From contig WNNJ02003840.1 in NCBI GenBank assembly GCA_012934845.2, positions 47,366 to 111,365 on the forward strand: 64,000 bases of DNA, read 5' to 3'. Below, piece by piece: positions 33,814 to 42,999 of the stretch (the stretch's first letter is position 1; each line of letters opens with the position of its first letter). Source of the DNA: Pomphorhynchus laevis. Lineage: Eukaryota; Acanthocephala; Palaeacanthocephala; Echinorhynchida; Pomphorhynchidae. The position numbers and the translations under genes were made by a program. Under the pieces are notes generated by a model. That model searched no databases. It worked only from the letters and a program-made list of their open reading frames with translations, and was not told the DNA's origin.

Positions 33814-34452
33814 ATGATGACTGCATTTTTACTACTAACAGGTATAATCGCATTTCAAATTAGCGAGCAATCGAGCCCTAATCGGCATTTTCAAATAGTA
33901 AAACCTTCTCAGAAATGTACTAATGAAAATGAGGCAAAATATTGGCTAAGCAAAGATTCAGAATGCACGATATGTTCGTGCACAGATGTTGGATCATTCT
34001 CCTGCTCTTCAATAGAGTGTCTTATGGATTTGAAATGTCCGGAAGGCCAGGAACTCGTATCGGAAGGGTGCTGCGCGTATTGTAAATCGATCAAAGAAGA
34101 TAATGTCAAGCATTATTGCGTTTTACCGCAAACTAATGACATGGTATCGCAAAATTCAATTATTACCAGAAGTTGGTTTGGCTTAAATATGGTTTGTACT
34201 GGACATGGAAGTTATTTAAGGATTTATCGAAGCTGCTTTAGCATCTATGTGATGTGGTGGTGCTGTGCATTCGTAATGATTGTAATTATTTTCGGAATAA
34301 TATGTATGTGGAGAATGATACGAGCTCTCAGAATCTACTATAACTATTTTTATTATTATAGTATGACTTTTTACTTTTTTATGTATTTGTTTGATTTTGT
34401 GGATAACATTTTTGATTTAAAAAATAAAAATAACAAAAATAAAAAAAAATAA
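33814..34452 (+). CDS. Secreted/membrane protein with one VWC (von Willebrand factor C) domain
   Basis: I place the start at the ATG at 33814, where MMTAFLLLTGIIAFQIS makes a good signal peptide. The frame is 212 residues. Residues 35-90 have exactly ten cysteines in VWC spacing (CTICSC at 51-56, C64, C69, C75, EGCCAYC at 84-90) with the usual Trp (W44). VWC domains bind extracellular ligands such as BMP-type factors. Residues about 142-166 (MWWCCAFVMIVIIFGIICMW) are a transmembrane helix, followed by a second Tyr/Phe-rich hydrophobic stretch (172-195) and a Lys/Asn-rich end. This is the best host gene in the window. The frame runs into an A-rich tract directly before a retroelement, so the true C-terminus may differ, and a retrocopy is possible. 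I cannot assign orthology. Confidence 0.7.
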   Translation: MMTAFLLLTGIIAFQISEQSSPNRHFQIVKPSQKCTNENEAKYWLSKDSECTICSCTDVGSFSCSSIECLMDLKCPEGQELVSEGCCAYCKSIKEDNVKHYCVLPQTNDMVSQNSIITRSWFGLNMVCTGHGSYLRIYRSCFSIYVMWWCCAFVMIVIIFGIICMWRMIRALRIYYNYFYYYSMTFYFFMYLFDFVDNIFDLKNKNNKNKKK

Positions 34453-34500
34453 AAAAATAATTAAAAAAGTTATTTTTTTTCTTATTATTACAATTATTAT

Positions 34501-36132
34501 TAGACGAGCTATCAGATCGTCCAGCTTTCAGATCAAAGCACGCAGGGCGACCCCTTCGCGATAGTTGCATACGCAGCTGCCTAACTTCCGCTCATTCGAG
34601 ATTTAGAACATAGAATTCCCGAGATAATACATCAGTGATACGCGGACGATGGCACATGCGTTGGATCCTACGAACATTTGGTTTCCATATGGAATACCCT
34701 GCAAGAAATAAGTCATGGTTTTGGATATTACATCAATCCATCGAAATGCACTCTCCTCATTCACCCAACAAATAGACTTAAAAAGGCAATAGTCTTTAGG
34801 CAATATAATGTTCAAGTTGTGACAACAGGGGTGAAGATACTCGCTAGCTCCATAGGTCAATCAGACTACATCGAAGAAATGGTTAAGAAGACTGCAGATG
34901 ATTAGATACAAGAGATCAAATTATTAACAGATATAGCTGTCATAGCTAGCCACTCAGCTTTCATACTGCTCATCAAGAGTCTACAGTTCAGATGGGTACA
35001 CTTAAAAAGAACAACTCTAATTGATTCGCAATGCCTAGAAGAACTAGATTCATTATTATTTAGAGATCTATTGCCACAGTTAATCGGGCAAAGTAATTTA
35101 CACTCGAAATGGGATATAATTGTTCAGCTACCAATTAAACTAGGGAGCTTGGAATAAATAAATCTAGCTCAAATAGGTCACAAGAATACAACTTTTCATT
35201 ACGAATGTGTGCACCTATTAACGACCTCGATTGCTCACAATGGGAAATTAGTCAAACCAAAATTGCCCTGCAATTGAAGGAAGAAAAACAATTGCGATAC
35301 AAGGAAATGCAAATGCAGTTATTTGACGAACTAACAAGAATAGAAAAGGAGAATATAAAACATATAACTAATAATTCTGGAACCTCGTTATGGCTCAGCA
35401 CTTTTCCTGTTACAAAAGCTGGTCGATACTTATCGAAGCAACAATTTCAAGACACGATATAAGAGAGACATTGATGGGAACCACTAAACACCCCGTCCAA
35501 ATTTATTTGTGAACAGAACTTCAACATTGCACACGCACTATCATATCAAGTTGGTGGAATACCTTTCATACGACATAACACAATAAGAGACAAGATCGCA
35601 TTAGCACTTCGTGATATGTGTGCCAATGTTGTTATTGAGCCGTTACTCCCGCCAGTTCAGGATTTAATGCTATTTGATAACATCAGTACAACCACAGAGA
35701 GGTCGGCTCGACTAGACATAGCATGCAATAATCTATTGGAACAACGACGGATCGGTGCTTCATGGACGTTTGTGTTTTTAACCCGCTTGCCCATCGTATT
35801 CCTAACGGATGAACGATTCGCATAATTATTATGAGAATAGAAAACGAGCCAGATATGTTGAACGAGTGGCAAAAATTGAGTCTTCCGGATTTCACCCTCT
35901 CACATTTTCTGCGCTCGGAAACATAGGTCCTAATGCAGAAAGAGTATCACAACAGATCGCACGCCAACAGGCGGTTAAACACAATACACCATATCATGAA
36001 TGCATCACTTACCTTAGAAGCAACATCTCATTTATCCTCGCAAAATGTGTATCGTCGGCGATTCGACGAGCATCCGTAAGAAACCTCAACCATCACGCGA
36101 ATCCACTCAATGATTCGCCAAACCTACATTAA
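34501..36132 (+). pseudogene. RT-G element: RT core to C-terminal nuclease-like region, decayed
   Basis: In order: SDQSTQGDPFAIVAYAAA (motif B, QGDP), stop-YADDGTCVGSYEHL (motif C, 34641 on), HGFGYYINPSKCTLL, SHSAFILLIKSLQFRWVHL, LPIKLGSLE, GTSLWLSTFPVTKAGR. Next is a decayed zinc knuckle (ICEQNFNIAHALSYQVGG), then IPFIRHNTIRDKIALALRD, IEPLLPPVQDL, RLDIACN, FMDVCVFNPLAHR, YYENRKRARYVERV and FHPLTFSALGNIGPNAERV. RLD...DV could be a PD-(D/E)xK restriction-like nuclease, as in R2/CRE-group elements. The order matches a family I recall from invertebrate gene models. Several stops and two or more frameshifts (for example near 35750-35815). The region begins directly after the A-rich tract behind the VWC gene. 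Confidence 0.65.
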
Positions 36133-36264
36133 TCCTAATGTTTTGAAATAACAACTCGGTTAAGGCATATTTGAAGGTACATACACATTTGTAAAATTGA
36201 TCAGTAACTACTTACAATATAATATAGATGCAATATAGTATACATACAATACAATACTACAATC

Positions 36265-36440
36265 AACGCAAGCAACAATCAAACAACGAATTGTTATTAC
36301 GACGCAAGCAACGATTGAACAACGAATTATTATTACGACGCAAGCAACGATCGAACATCAATTTCGATTTGGATTTGCAAATTTCGATTTAGACTTACAG
36401 ATTTCGATTTGGACTTGCAGATTTTGATTTAATAAAACTG
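36265..36440 (+). repeat. Two short tandem arrays in LINE-R 5' UTR
   Basis: About three copies of a 36-37 bp unit (GACGCAAGCAACGAT...) are followed by about four copies of a 21-bp unit (ATTTCGATTTGGACTTGCAG-like), ending 10 bp before the ORF1 start. Tandem 5' UTR units often carry LINE promoters. Confidence 0.75.
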
Positions 36441-36450
36441 CATTGAATTA

Positions 36451-37500
36451 ATGTCTCTACGTTGTTGCAGTTGCAACGAAGGATCGGCAGTGTGCAGAAG
36501 TTGTGTTTGCTCGAAGACAGGTAGGTTCTGTACTAATTGTTCAGCACAAAGATGTACAAATCGAGCTCAGGTTACATCAAACACGGACAGACTTCATTCT
36601 AACTCTAACACCCAATCTCAGATACCGATTAGTAGTAAATTGCCTAGCTCAACACCTTCTGAAGATTCAAGTAGGTTCGTATCATTTGAATCAAAGTGAT
36701 AATTAAAACTGAAATTAAAGCTGAAAACTGTGATATCTATACAGTAATAAAAACTCCCTCTTGTCTTACTCGTGACTTCTTTATGCGTGACTTCTATTGT
36801 GGCTCTTGCACCTCTGTACGTTTCGGAACCCACGAAAAGGCGATTAACTCTTTAAGTAGTGAGTCTAGAGCTGAAGTCTTAGATTCATCAGTTTAGTTCA
36901 CAATCTAGCAGTGTCTCTCAAAAACACAAGATCAATGATAATGTAGATTCTCACCCTCCCACCTGGGCGAAAGTAGCGAGTAAGAATATTAGTTCAGAAA
37001 TCACTGGCGCAGTTTTAGCGTGTTAATCCGCAATCAAGAGAGGAGCTTTGAATGTAGAGATATCACGTACAATTGAACGGGAGAATAGGCGTTTTTCAAC
37101 AGTTGTTATCAAAAATCTACCCGTTTCAGATGATTACCGAAAATTTGTTAAGAAAATGATATCCCTCATTAGTTGCGCGGACAACACCACACTTCTTTAA
37201 CTCCTTCCCTTACCAGCCAATCACGATAGATACCCTCCATGGCTGTTGGTAATCGCTAACCCATCGTTCATAAACCTTATTTTATTGAATGCTCCCTCCC
37301 TTCGGCACCATGAAGATTATTCTAAAGATTTTATTAAGCCGTATCTATCTGTAGCAAAACGAGATGCGGAAAAACCTCTTCGCGCCGAGCTTATTAAGCG
37401 AAGGATCGATGAGACAAAAATCGTTTCAGTTTCGACAAAACAGAATTGTTCAAGTCCATATTGTTCCTCATAATCCGATTAGTTCGGAAATCTACCACGT
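36451..37500 (+). pseudogene. LINE-R ORF1 (CXC-like Cys-rich domain + RRM-like domain), frameshifted
   Basis: The ATG at 36451 opens MSLRCCSCNEGSAVCRSCVC then SKTGRFCTNCSAQRCTN, eleven Cys in 34 residues. It resembles tesmin/CXC-type zinc domains and the Cys-rich heads of some LINE ORF1 proteins. That frame stops at 36699. A second Cys patch (FYCGSCTSVRFG) follows near 36795. Further on, VVIKNLPVSDD (37100), LVIANPSFINLILLNAPSLR and DAEKPLRAELIKRRIDETK match the RRM-like ORF1 core. Stops at 37198 and 37473 and several shifts. Confidence 0.65.
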
Positions 37501-37659
37501 TGAGCTGCGATGTGGAGACCCTTCTTCAACCATGGAATCGTCACATCTCTGCCCATTTACTCCTATATGACTAGAACATGGTGTCGCGGTGAAGCCCAAC
37601 ATTGTTGGTCTACACGCGACCACTTCACAGGCTCCTAACCATAGTTCTGATTCCGCCTC

Positions 37660-39602
37660 AATTGTGAAGGTTTTGGTTTTTAATGCAGAAGGTCTTGATA
37701 AGATTTTATCTGATTGATTTGACTCTTTTTTAAGAGGATATAACATCATAGTATTAACAGAGACATTTTTCTGTAATCCGATATCCATAAAAGGTTTTTA
37801 CGTATTTGAAAAAAAGCAATAACCCCTATTCGAGGTCGTCCCATAGGAGGCATCGTAGTGGGTGTTAAGCCAATCATTTCAACCTGGTATGGGAGCTCCA
37901 GTGATTTTAGCGTTATCGTTCATACCCCACATGTTTCAATCGCGGGTTGTTATTTCCATCCAACTATTGATGTTTCTGACATTAACATTAATTTTGTAGG
38001 TATCATAGGCTCTCTACCAGAAAATCACCCTATAATTATAGCATGTAACTTTAATGTCAATGTAAGTAGTCCATTGTCGGACTACTACTTGGGGCTTTAC
38101 AATTCTATTTTGTATGGGTGTCCTATTCCTAAGTCCTGGAAAGAAGCGACCATAAAAAGTTATGTATAAAGTCAAAACAGATCCTTTATCTACGAACTCG
38201 TATCGAGGAATAGCCTGAACAAATCATGCCTATAAACTATTGACTTCGATAGTTCACCGTCGTATTATGCGATCATCTGGTTCACGTATAGCGAATGAAC
38301 AATATGGATTTCGACCAGGTAGATCTATGGTTGCGGCGATTTATACTTTGAGAGATAGGGTAAAACAACATTTCTCAGCAAAGTCATGCATGTATGCGTT
38401 ATTTTTTTGATTTTACAAAGGCGTTTGACTATGTGAATCGGTCTCGCTTACTAAGCAAGCTTCATTTCGAGTTTCACATACGCGGTTTAATGTTTAAACT
38501 ACTTGCAGCCATATTGTCACCCAATGAAATTCGTATTTCGGATGGACTGCAATTGCCACAAAACCTAAACCACAATCAAGGGGTTTTACAAGGGGATCCA
38601 TTAAGTCCGCTGCTTTTCACGATATTCGTTAGTGACCTTCCCTCCTTTATCTGCCAAAGCGGTAGATCCAGCAGCATAATGTATGCAGATGATTTAGTCA
38701 TATTTTCTCATGATATTGATTCAGCAACAATGTCACCAACTCGTCTAGATACCTACCGCACACAAACATTTATAGTGGTAAATCTAGATAAGTCCCGAGC
38801 TATAAAATTCAGGAAGGGTGGCCGTCTACGCGATGATGACTCATTGCAATATCAAAATGGCAATTTTAAATTTTTTGTAAGTTGGTATTGACTTGGTCTT
38901 AACTTGGTATTGTTTTAAATTCGAAATGGACATTCTTGAAACATATTTCCAACAAGTGTGTCAAGGCAACTGAAAAAATGTATTCCTTCGGAAACAGGTA
39001 ATTTGTCTTTCGACGGTGCCCTAAGATTCTTTAAGGTGATGATCCTTCCTATGTTGACATGTAGTATACAGGCGATCTGGCTTGATCTTATTACTGCTAA
39101 TTTCCGCAAATTCGATTCGCTTCGATGGAGGTATATTAAACGTATCACAGGGCTCTAACCCATGACCTCTTCGACATTAGTGTCAGCGTTATCTCAACTC
39201 CTATTATGTGCGTATACCTTTGCAAATTCGTTTAATTTGTCTATAACACCGCTACTCTCGATCCATCTCATCAATACCCAGATTACTGTTGCAAAACTTG
39301 ATCCTGCTATTTATTGCACTACAATATTTCTTTAGACTAATTGGAAAAGGCCATTTAATGCAAACCGACCGCTCGTTTGGAGAATATCTACTCATGGTTA
39401 CCATGACAAATTTTGTATGATCAGGTTGCCTTGTCATTCGAGAAGTTCTAACTGTTGCCGTCGTTTCTGTGGACTTCCATGCTGTGACCTTCTCCATCTG
39501 TTTTCATGTTCAGTTCTTTCTACATGGAGTTTGCGCAAAGTAGATTCGATATCTTCATTTCGTAACGTTCCCACAACTTCTGCACGCTTTTCGTTCTCGT
39601 AA
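37660..39602 (+). pseudogene. LINE-R ORF2 (endonuclease, RT, C-terminal knuckle), decayed
   Basis: Endonuclease: VKVLVFNAEGLDKIL, IVLTETFF, GGIVVGVKPII, IIACNFNVN. RT: LYNSILYGCPIPKSWKEATI, NSYRGIA, NEQYGFRPGRSMVAAIYTL, FDFTKAFDYVNRSRLLSKLH (motif A), QGVLQGDPLSPLLFTIFVSD (motif B), IMYADDLVIFSH (motif C), AIKFRKGGRL. The tail (39417-39602) has CCRRFCGLPCCDLLHLFSC, a zinc knuckle. The YADD is intact, but frame breaks near 38165, 38400, 38885 and later make the copy dead. Confidence 0.75.
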
Positions 39603-39639
39603 TGGATGACGACTAGCTCGATAAGTACACTAATCAACT

Positions 39640-39947
39640 GACATCTTTGTATATAAACTGACTGTATTTTCTACCTTCATCGCTTACAAGCGGAAGTGAG
39701 GAAAATAAAATTTCTCAGATTATTATTATAAGTACTATTATTTTTTTTCAATTTTATAATTATATTGTTTTCAATACATTGTGACATCATCCAAATGACT
39801 ACGATAAGAGTCCTTACACGTGTCTATATGCGATTGGCAAATGATTGTATTTGGAAGAAATTTTCCCATCCTTATCTAATATTTAATAATTTAATAATTG
39901 AATATTATTTAATTATAATAAATAATTAATATTTAATAATTTTAAAT
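39640..39947. other. AT-rich spacer
   Basis: Nothing recognised. Confidence 0.4.
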
Positions 39948-40152
39948 ATTCACGAACGATAAGTTATAATTGAAATTCAACAAAAATATTTTGATATTGC
40001 GCTAGCATCTTCAGAAATTGGAAACACAAGTTTGTGTTTCAGAAATTTGTGTTTCACATTTTTTATAGATGATTGTAGTTACTAGCGCAGCATCAAAATG
40101 ATTTTTGTTGTCGTTCAACTATCCCTGATCGTTCGTGAATATTTATAAATAT
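39948..40152. repeat. Inverted repeat (about 70-bp arms) with hammerhead-like arm
   Basis: The arms begin with ATTCACGAACGAT and end with ATCGTTCGTGAAT. The minus strand of the left arm contains CTGAAGA-T-GC-TAGC-GC, the hammerhead-like helix II pattern, with GAAA decayed to AATA. It is probably two PLE termini in inverted orientation, or a small MITE. Confidence 0.55.
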
Positions 40153-40460
40153 TGTACAAATATTATACTTGGCCACATAAAATTATAGTATTTGGCCCCA
40201 TAATTAAATATAATTGTAATTAAATATAATTTTAATTAATTAATAAATTAATTAAATATTAATTAATATTTAATATTAATTAATAATATTAATCAATTTT
40301 TAAAAATTCAGAGTTATATATTTTACTGGTACATTTCTGTATAGTTCAAAATACATAATTTAAAATGAAATATACATTAATTAACATAATTTAATACAAT
40401 ATAATTTAAAATATTATTTAAATATCCACAAAACTCTTCTTTTACGTATTTAAACTCTTC

Positions 40461-40952
40461 TTAAACGTATTTTTTTGAAAACATACCTTGCTCGATATTG
40501 GTAAGGATTGTGTTCTGCACATTGGAATTATTTTGCTTGGAGGAAATTCTTGGATTATAGAATCGTATAGTTTGAATAGACGGTGGCTGATTATTATCAC
40601 TGCAGTTGACTCTACTTGTTCGTATTGGAGAAAAAGGTTGCGATGCGTGATTGGCGGGAGGTGGTATGGTTGCGGCTGAGTAAATGTCTTCTGGTATGTT
40701 TGTTTGCTGTTGGTTATTACAAGGTTTAACTTCATTTTGACAAATTGTGTTAGGACAGGTGACTGACCCATTCCTTCCATTTGTTGTCGGCAACATATGT
40801 GAAGTAGCTTGCTGTTGTTGTACATCATCGGCCATGTGGACCAATGAAGATGGATCCGAGGGTATTGTATAAACAGACGGAATTGATTGTTGGACTGCCT
40901 GAGTAACATTATTTTGAGTATTACTTACCGGGCTACTTACGGATTTTAACAT
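40461..40952 (-). CDS. Hypothetical Ser/Asn/Gln-rich protein, possible exon
   Basis: The ATG at 40952 opens a 163-residue frame rich in Ser, Asn, Gln and Pro, with DDVQQQQATSH, CPNTICQNEVKPCNNQQQ and PPPANHASQPFSP. No domain is recognised. A strong splice-donor string CAAG/GTATGT lies at about 40490-40482, so a coding exon could end at 40487 rather than at the stop. Two further GTAAGT strings follow the ATG. Composition is unlike the surrounding repeats, so a host-gene exon (for example a disordered regulatory region) is plausible. No partner exon was found with confidence. Confidence 0.35.
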   Translation of the reverse strand: MLKSVSSPVSNTQNNVTQAVQQSIPSVYTIPSDPSSLVHMADDVQQQQATSHMLPTTNGRNGSVTCPNTICQNEVKPCNNQQQTNIPEDIYSAATIPPPANHASQPFSPIRTSRVNCSDNNQPPSIQTIRFYNPRISSKQNNSNVQNTILTNIEQGMFSKKYV

Positions 40953-40969
40953 CTCATTATTTCAGTAAA

Positions 40970-42450
40970 TAGTTTTTAAATGTGCTCTTCGATTTAGCAA
41001 TACTGTTCGTTTTCTAAATACGGTAAAATGCTAAAAGAAGTTTTACAGCAAACGTACTCTTTCCCACAAACAGCAATAAACAAGACCCGATTAAATCACA
41101 ACTATAAGCTTTAATATGCTAACTACGTGTGTTTTTTTTAAAAAGCTTAAATATTTATATTTTTTTACATTGATTGAACAATCATGTTTTATTTTTTTTA
41201 ATATGATCAGACCAAAGTAGCAATTTTTGACTAAAATTGCCATGTTGGCCGTTATTATTTTCTCGGAAAATATCTACCTCTGAGCTAGATTGGTATTCCG
41301 CAAAATTTGGACATTAAACATCACCTGTTAATTATTTAGGCAGACATTGAATAACCAAAGTTATATTTTTAATTTTTAAAAGGCATGGTGACTGCCTAAT
41401 TGCGAACGGTAAATATTAATCTGGTTGTCCGATTTGTCGAACGTATATTTCGGTTCTTGCATAATCCGTATCTTTAATCGTTTACTGGGATTAAACCGTG
41501 ATCGCACTGCTATTTATAAGCAGCGATAAAGCATCTTACCCACTGAAAATGTTGAATAGTTGGAATAACAGCGGTTTTAGAATTATTTTTGACTGCGTGT
41601 CAAAGAAATTTGCCGGATGTTCTCATTTTACCACGCGTAATTGACGGACTTGAATTTAACAATAGCTAGAAGATTACATAATCATGTGAACAAAACAAAC
41701 CTCGACTCATATGTACTACATTCTCGTACAGTTGTCGAAATTAACAATATAAATATTAGATTTTTGTTTAAATACTCTTGGAGTGTTGTAGCCACTACTC
41801 TATTGTAGATGAGCAAGTTCAGTGCATGCTATACTATTCAGTACACCCATATGTATATGAGAAGAATATGTTGAAGTACTTTCTCAAACATTTAAATTTG
41901 TTAGCATTGTTCATCTATTTGAAAAAATAACATCTGACGAAGTTGTACACAGAATTTACCCCAATAGAGAATTTGATGCAAACGTAAGTATTTACTCTCC
42001 AATTAAGATCACTTTGGACAATGAATTTTCGACTATTAATCTCAAAATCATAGCGACTGATTTTAATAAAGGAGACTTTTGATTCTTTAGGTAAGCCTTA
42101 CAATTTCAATTATCACTTTGATTTTTCTATTAAGCAAAATCTTACATAATTATTTCGACAACTGTTTTTGGATGGACACTACCACACCCTACTTGAAAAT
42201 TTTCGTATTACAAAAATTCATATGGATTTACTTGCAGTAAGTTTAAAAGCTTATTTTATTTGTATGTATAATTAAATAAATAATTATTTTTATATTAAAA
42301 TGAATTCTATAAAGTTTTCGCGAAAATCACAATATTAAAATACAATCAAGTTTTCAATTCATATCAAAAAGTGCTGGCATCGTAAGTGAATATGATTGAA
42401 AATATTGAACTAACAAAGAAACTTGGTTTGCTCAAAAATGAGCTTAATAG
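40970..42450. other. AT-rich stretch with one possible exon
   Basis: The plus frame 41863-42082 (after an in-frame TGA at 41860) is open for about 73 residues without ATG, reading EEYVEVLSQTFKFVSIVHLF, then EKITSDEVVHRIYPNREFDA, then a GTAAGT donor at 41980. It could be an internal exon. The peptide is unrecognised, and the rest of the stretch shows nothing. Confidence 0.25.
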
Positions 42451-42454
42451 AATT

Positions 42455-42900
42455 AGATCAGCTAACTGAGTTTACGTATTTTATATTATTTAAAAATTAA
42501 AAATAAAGATAAATAATTATAAACTTGCATTAAAATTAATAGAAAGATAGTCGTATCAAGAATACACAGTTTCAGTATTTCTGGCAGAGGTCATATTACC
42601 GGGAAAACAAAGTCCACAGATCAATAATAACTCGTCAGTAGATGAAATCATATAAGATACGTATTTTATACGTATCTTATATAGTCTGAGTATACGTATT
42701 TTATAATATAAATTAAAAATAAAGATAAATAATAAATAACTATATTTATAATTATATTATTCAATTATAATAAAAATTGAAATTCAAAATAAAAGTAAAT
42801 TTTTATGAATTTTCTAATAAATAATATAGAATGCATCAGAATAAGGATTAGTGGTCATTAGATGAACTGATATGTTATCAGGTTTCGACCCTATTAATTA
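42455..42900 (-). mobile_element. PLE-B 3' ends (two terminal motifs, one partial GC-rich block)
   Basis: Terminal motif AGCTAACTGAGTTTACG at about 42460 and a degraded second near 42685. The GC-rich block is truncated at 42895. Between them an 80-bp segment (42569-42650: ATATTACCGGGAAAACAAAG and flanks) recurs at 52282-52365, also next to a PLE-B end. Confidence 0.6.
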
Positions 42901-42963
42901 ATGTTTAATTATTACAAGAAGGCTAGGAAACAGGAATATTTATTTGATTACAAAAATCCGATA

Positions 42964-42994
42964 TTTCGACGGCACTACGGCACGTCATCTTAAG
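42964..42994 (-). other. Hammerhead-like PLE terminus
   Basis: CTTAAGA, extra T, helix GACG...CGTC, then GAAAT. It follows the same layout as the motif at 61249-61285 but with Gly5 changed to T. Confidence 0.4.
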
Positions 42995-42999
42995 GGTTG

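Larger units (their letters stand above)
36265..39602 (+). mobile_element. LINE-R, non-LTR retrotransposon with Cys-rich ORF1
   Basis: Complete layout: 5' UTR tandem units, ORF1 (36451-37500), ORF2 endonuclease (37660-38065), RT (38140-38890) and a C-terminal region with a Cys/His knuckle (to 39602). The endonuclease C-terminus is deleted, and the frame passes straight to the RT N-terminus at about 38066. The 22.9-23.7 kb remnant is a relative. Confidence 0.75.
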
